Part shown: positions 32,992-38,078 of the stretch, in pieces
Position numbering within the stretch: the stretch's first letter is position 1
Layout of the letters: each line of letters begins with the position of its first letter
Origin: Anaerolineaceae bacterium
Lineage (GTDB): Bacteria > Chloroflexota > Anaerolineae > Anaerolineales > Anaerolineaceae
Direction of reading: 5' to 3'
Length of the DNA: 38,078 nt
NCBI GenBank assembly: GCA_012797695.1
Contig: JAAZOQ010000022.1
Coordinates: forward strand, 1 to 38,078
Program-made: the position numbers and the translations under genes
Notes under the pieces: generated by a model
What the model was told of the DNA's origin: nothing
Database searches by the model: none
The model's input: the letters and a program-made list of their open reading frames with translations, nothing else

Positions 32992-34146
32992 TCAGTACCT
33001 CGTGCGCCAACCCACTTTTTTGTTGGCGAGCTTTTCAGAATCGAGTAAGGGAGGCAGGCCGCGCTGCAGCAGCTCGCGCTGGATCAGACTCTTGAGCGCT
33101 TCTGCTTCATCCAGCTTGACCACGGCGGTTTCGTGGGCGCGTACCAGCGCGTAAGGATAGGGGTGATCGCCGCTCATGTGGGCTTGATCCAGCAGCACCG
33201 CGTGGAGCTGGTCGACCCCGCCGGGGAAATTCAGTATCCAGGCCGGGAAGTCCACCCGCGCCAGAGCGGGATGAGCTTCGTTGCCCACGTTCAGATAGAA
33301 GAAGTGCAGTGCCAGGCGGTCGCTGAAATCCTGGCTGGCACTCGAGACCAGCTTGAAGATGGCCGAGCGTTCACCGGGTCGAAGCAAGTTTTCGATGAGG
33401 GCCAGATCGGTCAGCCCGGCAAAAGGATGCTCCTCCGTGGGAGAGCCGCTAGCCAGTTCAAGCAGTTTGACCAGCAAATGGGCACGCGGTCGATCCACGT
33501 AACCGGCATTGATGCGTTCCAACTGCGCCAGGTCCTTAAGTGCATCCAGATAATCGTCGAAATACTGACGGAAGTTGGGGTTCTCGCGCGGTTCCTGATA
33601 TAACTCAAGCGGCCCATCGGTCAATGCCACCAGCGGCTGAGGTAAAGTGGCGGCATAAGTTGCCAGTTGGGTGCGTTCCCGCGCGTCGCGCAGCAGGTTG
33701 ACCAGATCTTCGGTGATGGGTTGATTGACCCCCAAGGATTCTTCATCGTAGATCAGTTCAGTAAAGGTTTGCGTTTTGGGGGCAGCCCCGCTGCCGGGGC
33801 ACATCTCGAACAGTCCAATGTTGACCACACCATAGAAGGCGGCTTCATGAGGGTTGGGGGTGATCTGTGAGCCATCCCCAGAAAGTACGGTGATCCCCTG
33901 CGTGCTGAGGGTTGGCGCTGCGAAATGGGCATTCAGGGCTTCACTGACAGGCTCGGCGCAGCGCAGATTTTTGTTTTGCTGCTGGGCTTTGGCTACAATT
34001 TTCTGCAGCTCATTGAGCTTGGCGGCATAGATTTCCAGCAGGGCACGGCAGGCAGTCAGCCGGTCAGCCAATTTTTCTTGCCGGCTGGCGGTGAAATCGG
34101 CCATTTGGGCAATACTGGAATTTAATGAGACATAGTTTAACGGCAT
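32992..34146 (-). CDS. nurA: NurA 5'-3' nuclease domain protein
   Basis: The product has about 384 residues. The catalytic region shows the NurA pattern: LSGDGSQI with D91, ALTDGPLELY with D177, and a late segment HPYPYALVRAHETAVVK with the His/Lys region. NurA degrades DNA ends in step with HerA. A long coiled-coil-like N-terminal stretch (about 10-60) comes first. The start at 34146 is preferred because a promoter on the minus strand (TTGCTG at 34206-34201, TATAAT at 34183-34178) would start transcription near 34171. A start at 34206 would lie upstream of that point. It is the first gene of the nurA-HAS-herA operon. Confidence 0.85.
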   Translation of the reverse strand: MPLNYVSLNSSIAQMADFTASRQEKLADRLTACRALLEIYAAKLNELQKIVAKAQQQNKNLRCAEPVSEALNAHFAAPTLSTQGITVLSGDGSQITPNPHEAAFYGVVNIGLFEMCPGSGAAPKTQTFTELIYDEESLGVNQPITEDLVNLLRDARERTQLATYAATLPQPLVALTDGPLELYQEPRENPNFRQYFDDYLDALKDLAQLERINAGYVDRPRAHLLVKLLELASGSPTEEHPFAGLTDLALIENLLRPGERSAIFKLVSSASQDFSDRLALHFFYLNVGNEAHPALARVDFPAWILNFPGGVDQLHAVLLDQAHMSGDHPYPYALVRAHETAVVKLDEAEALKSLIQRELLQRGLPPLLDSEKLANKKVGWRTRY

Positions 34147-34177
34147 GAGAAATGAGCCCCATCGAACATTTGTTTTG

Positions 34178-34206
34178 ATTATACAGGCGAATGTGGTAAG
34201 CAGCAA
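34178..34206 (-). promoter_or_regulatory. Promoter of the nurA operon
   Basis: On the minus strand, TTGCTG, 17-base spacer, TATAAT. It is placed about 30 bases before the chosen nurA start. Confidence 0.6.
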
Positions 34207-34332
34207 TTCTGTGAAGAAAATCTTATCGAGAAGGAGAAAATGTTAACAAAACGCTTATTTTTATCTGACTTTTTCTTAGCGCAATCGGTCTATAATAATC
34301 TCTAGAAGTTGATCCAACGAAATCAGTCCTGC

Positions 34333-34360
34333 TTGACCCACCCGTTATTTAGACTATAAT
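34333..34360 (+). promoter_or_regulatory. Promoter of the FmdB-type gene
   Basis: TTGACC (34333-34338), 16-base spacer, TATAAT (34355-34360), about 43 bases before the ATG. A second TATAAT at 34291-34296 has no good -35. Confidence 0.7.
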
Positions 34361-34403
34361 AGGAAGGATTAACCAGTGGTGATCAAGTTCGAGAGGTGAA
34401 GCA

Positions 34404-34736
34404 ATGCCGATCTATACTTACCGGTGTGGTAACTGCGGCGTCCAGTTCGACGTCACTCAAAAATTTTCTGATAATCCCCTGACGCAGTGCCCAGAGTGTG
34501 GCAAAAAAGCCTTGCACAAGGTGTATACGCCGGTGGGGATTGTCTTCAAGGGTTCCGGTTTCTACGCCACGGACCATCATTCCCCATCTGGGCAATCGTG
34601 GGCCAGCGGTGCCAAGGAACCAACAGAGGCCAAGGCAGAAAGCACGCCTGCTGAAACCAAGCCCGAAACCAAAAAAAAGGCTGAGAGCGCCAAACCGGCA
34701 ACCCCGGCGGCCAGTTCCAGTAGCGAAAAAGCCTGA
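34404..34736 (+). CDS. FmdB family zinc-ribbon protein
   Basis: The product of 110 residues opens with the FmdB/CxxC_CXXC_SSSS motif MPIYTYRCGNCG...QCPECG (Cys8-x2-Cys11 and Cys29-x2-Cys32), then KVYTPVGIVFKGSGFYATDH. The second half is a low-complexity Ala/Glu/Lys/Thr/Pro tail. Some relatives are thought to be regulators, but their role is not settled. GAGGTGAAGCA stands before the ATG. It is a single-gene unit with its own promoter and terminator. Confidence 0.92.
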   Translation: MPIYTYRCGNCGVQFDVTQKFSDNPLTQCPECGKKALHKVYTPVGIVFKGSGFYATDHHSPSGQSWASGAKEPTEAKAESTPAETKPETKKKAESAKPATPAASSSSEKA

Positions 34737-34749
34737 AATCTTTTTGATG

Positions 34750-34780
34750 AAAAAAGGTCTCCGTCACGGAGACCTTTTTT
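34750..34780. terminator. Bidirectional terminator between FmdB-type and ATP-grasp genes
   Basis: A perfect 14-bp stem (AAAAAAGGTCTCCG with CGGAGACCTTTTTT) with loop TCA. A runs on one side and T runs on the other let it work for both convergent genes. Confidence 0.9.
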
Positions 34781-34782
34781 GC

Positions 34783-35829
34783 TTAATTGGCGGAATGAAC
34801 CAGTGATTCGAGAGCAGATTGGGGCAGGTGTTCGTAAAGCTGCGGTGGGATGGGCCAATCGACATCACCGGTCAGGCGGTAACGCTCGATCGCTGCCAGG
34901 ACGATAGCGGGCAGATATTGCTTTTCGCTCAGTTCCTGGCTGTAGGAGCAGGTTTCAAACCAGCGGTCGGGGATCATCGGCTGACCATTGATTTCAATGG
35001 CATAGAATTTGTGTTTGACCATCAGAATGTCGCAGCGAGCATAATCGCGGACGTTGGCGACATCGAAGGCTTTTTCAGCAAATTCACTCAGATTGTGTTT
35101 CAAAATTTCATCCCGGACCGGTTCGGCCAGGGTAAAGTGTTCATCTTTATCTCGGGTGGTGATCAGACGCAGTTTCTTTTTGGCTTTCAGGGTGATCTCG
35201 GCTGGCATTAAGAGACGATTGCCTTGATTGCCGATCATGGCAACGGTGAACTCACGGAGTTCGTTGATAATGCCCAAGTACTTTTCGACCAGCACCCCGG
35301 GGTACTCTTGCAGCAAAGCGTTTGCCTTGCGTTCCAGTTGCAGCTGGTTGAACACGATCGAACTTTCATCCAGACCGCGGCTGTTGCCTTCGCGGTTGGG
35401 CTTCAAGAGGTAGGGGTATTCAGCCGCTTCGATGGCTTCATCCAATTGGTCCGTCTGCGGATCGCGGGTGGCCCAGAAGCCATCCGGGGTGATGACCCCA
35501 TTTTCCTGCCACTTGCGTTTCAGGGCTACCTTCGAGAGCACCAGCTCAAGTGTTTCAGCCGATGAGCCAATGTAAGGGGTGTGAGCTTCTTCCAGCAGCT
35601 GATGAATATTGCTGCGCTGCCCGGCAGCGTTCTCAAGATAATAATCTGACGCAAAGACCATATCTGGGTTAAACTGGCGCAAATTGTGGGTCAGTTCTTC
35701 CTGATTCTGGACATATTCGTTGAGTATCTGGACGCCGCATCCTTGCAGAGTATCCGCCAGCAGTGCGAATCTCTCGATGTCGGTGGTTGGACGAGCCTGT
35801 CGGGCAGTATGCAGTAGCATTAATTTCAC
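34783..35829 (-). CDS. ATP-grasp enzyme, D-Ala-D-Ala ligase-like
   Basis: The product of 348 residues has the ATP-grasp layout: an N-terminal Rossmann-like domain, then IGSSAETLELVLSKVALKRKWQENGVITPDGFW (start of the ATP-binding part), YPYLLKPNREGNSRGLDESSIVF (ATP lid and Lys/Gly-rich loop), LVEKYL, and the metal-binding end DILMVKHKFYAIEINGQPMI with the E-I-N signature. The closest well-known family is Ddl, but the second GxxNE metal motif is replaced and the substrate is open. Ligases of this group join a carboxylate to an amine through an acyl phosphate. The GTG start at 35829 has AGGAGGT upstream and shares GTGA with the stop of the opine-dehydrogenase-like gene. It is the last gene of the cassette. 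Confidence 0.85.
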   Translation of the reverse strand: MKLMLLHTARQARPTTDIERFALLADTLQGCGVQILNEYVQNQEELTHNLRQFNPDMVFASDYYLENAAGQRSNIHQLLEEAHTPYIGSSAETLELVLSKVALKRKWQENGVITPDGFWATRDPQTDQLDEAIEAAEYPYLLKPNREGNSRGLDESSIVFNQLQLERKANALLQEYPGVLVEKYLGIINELREFTVAMIGNQGNRLLMPAEITLKAKKKLRLITTRDKDEHFTLAEPVRDEILKHNLSEFAEKAFDVANVRDYARCDILMVKHKFYAIEINGQPMIPDRWFETCSYSQELSEKQYLPAIVLAAIERYRLTGDVDWPIPPQLYEHLPQSALESLVHSAN

Positions 35830-36944
35830 GATTTCACCTCCTCAAAGATTCCTTCATTAACATAGGCCATTAATTCCCCTACACTGAGATTGTCGATGCC
35901 CAGCTTCTCAATGGTGCGGCCACGCCGCCAGTAGTCGGTACGGTGGATGATCGAGGCCAGCCGGATGATCGAATCCATACCGCGCACAGAAACCCCATAA
36001 CGCTGCCCCAGTGAAGCAATGGGCACCAGGCTCATGGGTACGTCCTCGAAGATGTAACGGTGGTTGAGAGTGGGCGGGGCTTTGATGCCGTAGTAGCCGG
36101 GCTGGTTGTGGATGGCCTCGAGCAGGTCCTCACCGCTGGCATCGTAGGCCAGCTTCAACCATTCCATAGCGTTACGCGCCCGAATTCCCAATGAGGAAGC
36201 CACTGTGACCCGTTCGCGGTCGAGTGCTTCAAGCACGCGGGCGACAGAGGGAGTGACCCCATCGATGTAGAACTGGTAATCGCCATGTGTGGCTTCGATC
36301 CATCCGGCGTTGAGCAAGGACAGAGCGGGGTGGAAAATGGCGCCCATGTTGTTCAGCCCGGTCTGCAGCACGTTGCCGCCATCGATATATTGTGGGTAGG
36401 CGGTGTGGATCATATCCAGCACCAGAGAAGTGCGATTGGCGGGTAGCGCCGCCAGGGGCACGGCTTCTTTGATGCGGAAAATGTGGGCCTGGGCCGGGCC
36501 ATCAGAACGTGAAGCATAAATAAAAGTTTCCGCTTCGGCAATGGTCACGTCGGCACCGCAGTGTGCGTCACGCAGGGTTTTGGCAAACTCGATGGCCCCG
36601 CAGGTGCGCCCGGGGTGTAGCACGATGATCTGCCCCTCTTTCAGATAGGGAGCACAGGCTTTGGCAATGTCGATGTGAGCAGAAGAAGGCACGACCACCA
36701 TGATCATCTGGGCTTTTTCGAGCGCTTCCTGAATGTTGGAAGTGACCAGCTCTAGTTTGCCAATGCCACGCGGGCCACCTTCGTAAGTTTCCAGATCAAT
36801 TGCTTTCAATTCTTTGATTGCCGCGATATGCTCGGGCGTGCGGTTATAAAGTGTGGTAGGAAACCCCATTAGTGCTAAGTGAGCAGCCATTGACTTGCCG
36901 CCATGACCGGCTCCAATGACGGTGAAGTTAATTTTTCCGGCCAT
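35826..36944 (-). CDS. Opine (octopine/nopaline) dehydrogenase-like protein
   Basis: The product has 372 residues. A Rossmann domain with GAGHGG (11-16) and a second half of the octopine/nopaline type (GLNNMGAIFHPALSLLNAGWIE, then GIRARNAMEWLKLAYD). Opine dehydrogenases reduce the imine formed from an amino acid and a keto acid with NAD(P)H, or oxidise opines; the substrate here is unknown. AAAGGAG stands before the ATG. It follows the truncated upstream gene by 12 bases and overlaps the ATP-grasp gene by four, so all three are in one operon. Confidence 0.85.
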   Translation of the reverse strand: MAGKINFTVIGAGHGGKSMAAHLALMGFPTTLYNRTPEHIAAIKELKAIDLETYEGGPRGIGKLELVTSNIQEALEKAQMIMVVVPSSAHIDIAKACAPYLKEGQIIVLHPGRTCGAIEFAKTLRDAHCGADVTIAEAETFIYASRSDGPAQAHIFRIKEAVPLAALPANRTSLVLDMIHTAYPQYIDGGNVLQTGLNNMGAIFHPALSLLNAGWIEATHGDYQFYIDGVTPSVARVLEALDRERVTVASSLGIRARNAMEWLKLAYDASGEDLLEAIHNQPGYYGIKAPPTLNHRYIFEDVPMSLVPIASLGQRYGVSVRGMDSIIRLASIIHRTDYWRRGRTIEKLGIDNLSVGELMAYVNEGIFEEVKS

Positions 36945-36956
36945 TTAAATCTCCTT

Positions 36957-38078
36957 TCATCTAAAAAAAACTTTGAGCCTTTGCCGTTCATCCAGGGGGC
37001 GACCGTTGGCATCGACGGCCAGACATTTGCCATCGATGATGCGGGTGTCGATTTCGCCCCGGGCAAAGGGGTTGTTGCGAAGTTGCGGCGCATCCAGAAT
37101 TCCCAGCGAGACAGCACTGGCTAATACCACCGGGTCGGTGAGTGGATCCAACGAATCTTCCCGGGCAATCACGCGCAGGGCATCCAGAGTGATGCGTGCC
37201 TCACTTTCCAATTCTTCAGCGCGCGCCTGCACATGGGGATCCGCCAGCATGTCTGGCGCACCGCGCAGGGCGTTTTCGATGGCGCGCTGGGCCATCTGGC
37301 AGGCTTCGATCACATCATCAGCCGTGGCCGCATGATCGGCTTCGGTGTGGCCAACAATATGCACGATATGCGGGTGCAGTGCCATCTGCACGTAGATACT
37401 GGCAGCCAGATGGGCGCGGGCGGCGGCAGGCTGCAGTGGATAGCTGAGCAGACCGGTGCGGGTTTGCTTCCAGATGCGAAAATCAGGCCCACTCAGAGGT
37501 TCGATCATTTTGAGAATGGCCAGCATTTTGGCCAGATCCATAGCGTCGGCGGTGGCTGCCGGGCTGTTGAACATGAACTGAGCAATGTAGTCGCGGACGC
37601 CAAAGGCGCGGGCATTGTAAGCGGCAAGATAAGCGGCTACCACGAAGACCACGTCGGGAGCATCGCGCATCCCCCAGTGATGAGGTTCGTTCAACTCAAC
37701 GGGGATATTGTGCTCCCCATACCAGCGCATCACTTTTTGATGCTCACGAATGGAATTCTGCAGATTCCAGGGCCCGCGGCCATCCATCTGGTTGAACCAG
37801 AACAAGGGGATGGCGCACCAGGCATTGTGGATAGTATCTACCAGTACTTCTGCCAGACGGATGAAATCATCCGTCCCGGAATAAGCTCGCATCAGGGGAA
37901 AGTTGCCGCTGCGGCTGGCTGCGTAAAGCAGGCGGTAGTCGTCGGCGGAACGCACCGGCACTCCGCCGGCACCGCGCGCGCGGGGGTTCTGGCGCTCAGG
38001 GTGAAAGAAGTTCTCCTGCGCATCTTGATCGGTGCCCAGCGAAAAGACATCCAGTACCTCTGCCCGGGCAATTTTCGC
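36957..38078 (-). CDS. Partial gene: possible B12-dependent mutase E-like (TIM barrel) protein
   Basis: The reading frame continues without a stop to the right edge, so the N terminus is missing; 373 residues are visible. A GTG at 37961 is only internal, because in-frame coding sequence with a similar style continues upstream. The visible part has GGVPVRSADDYRLLYAASRSGNFPLMRAYSGTDD, then NAWCAIPLFWFNQMDGRG, and IPVELNEPHHWGMRDAPD followed by AAYLAAYNARAFGVRDYIAQFMFNSP. The order of a GT-D start, a helix with NAW/IPL strands, and an Ile-Pro-x-Glu strand near a Glu/His pair is reminiscent of the glutamate (methylaspartate) mutase E barrel, but identity is low and I cannot confirm it by eye. A cobalamin-binding subunit could lie beyond the edge. 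Confidence 0.45.
   Translation of the reverse strand, partial: AKIARAEVLDVFSLGTDQDAQENFFHPERQNPRARGAGGVPVRSADDYRLLYAASRSGNFPLMRAYSGTDDFIRLAEVLVDTIHNAWCAIPLFWFNQMDGRGPWNLQNSIREHQKVMRWYGEHNIPVELNEPHHWGMRDAPDVVFVVAAYLAAYNARAFGVRDYIAQFMFNSPAATADAMDLAKMLAILKMIEPLSGPDFRIWKQTRTGLLSYPLQPAAARAHLAASIYVQMALHPHIVHIVGHTEADHAATADDVIEACQMAQRAIENALRGAPDMLADPHVQARAEELESEARITLDALRVIAREDSLDPLTDPVVLASAVSLGILDAPQLRNNPFARGEIDTRIIDGKCLAVDANGRPLDERQRLKVFFR

Noticed and set aside
1..38078. CRISPR array, tRNA or rRNA genes, insertion sequences
   Set aside because: I read all intergenic regions and found no repeat-spacer pattern, no tRNA-like cloverleaf with a TTCGA loop in place, and no transposase gene.

Overview
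The window looks like a chromosomal segment of an anaerobic member of the Chloroflexota, most likely class Anaerolineae. This is an inference: the features that suggest it are a moderate-to-high GC content, lipoproteins with long Thr/Pro or Ala/Thr linkers behind the lipobox, a trimeric [FeFe] hydrogenase, ROK-controlled sugar ABC transport, and GatCAB-type tRNA amidation. No rRNA, tRNA, CRISPR array, insertion sequence or phage gene is visible. Both strands are used. The last gene runs off the right edge.

Layout. 1-3330 (minus): a three-gene overlapping operon with a GT-C fold glycosyltransferase-like membrane protein, a small membrane protein and a CYTH phosphatase/cyclase-like protein. 3421-8005 (plus): a strong promoter, a small membrane protein with a Pro/Thr tail, then gatC-gatA-(CAP-domain lipoprotein)-gatB and a terminator. 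8088-15451 (plus): a sugar locus behind a promoter that carries a perfect 19-bp palindrome. It encodes a ROK repressor, a ROK kinase, a sugar-binding lipoprotein, two permeases and a NagZ-like GH3 enzyme, and is closed by a terminator it shares with the convergent HIT gene (minus). 16059-17816 (plus): an orphan NarL-type response regulator whose phosphoacceptor Asp is Asn, then a four-CBS protein.

18031-24685 (plus): six tightly overlapping genes, a NitT/TauT-type ABC transporter fused as an operon to the NuoE-like, NuoF-like and catalytic subunits of an electron-bifurcating-type [FeFe] hydrogenase. All H-cluster cysteines are present. Downstream, 24686-25389 has no convincing large gene. It holds a series of nested hairpins ending in a terminator (candidate structured RNA) and two promoters, one of which appears to give a leaderless xseA mRNA. 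25390-27298 (plus): xseA-xseB-DUF212 with ATGA overlaps, convergent with a Nudix gene. 27900-30600: a visibly more AT-rich patch with a GT87-like membrane protein, a YrrT-like methyltransferase and a lipoprotein.

30634-34146 (minus): nurA, a HAS-barrel-like third protein and herA, which is a DNA end-processing module. 34333-34780 (plus): a FmdB-type zinc-ribbon protein. 34783-38078 (minus): a three-gene cassette of unknown pathway, comprising a protein that may be related to the B12-dependent glutamate mutase E family (truncated by the window), an opine-dehydrogenase-like enzyme and a D-Ala-D-Ala-ligase-like ATP-grasp enzyme. The parts that look least explained by known systems are this last cassette, the transporter-hydrogenase operon, the structured RNA candidate, the Asn-substituted regulator and the HerA/HAS/NurA trio.
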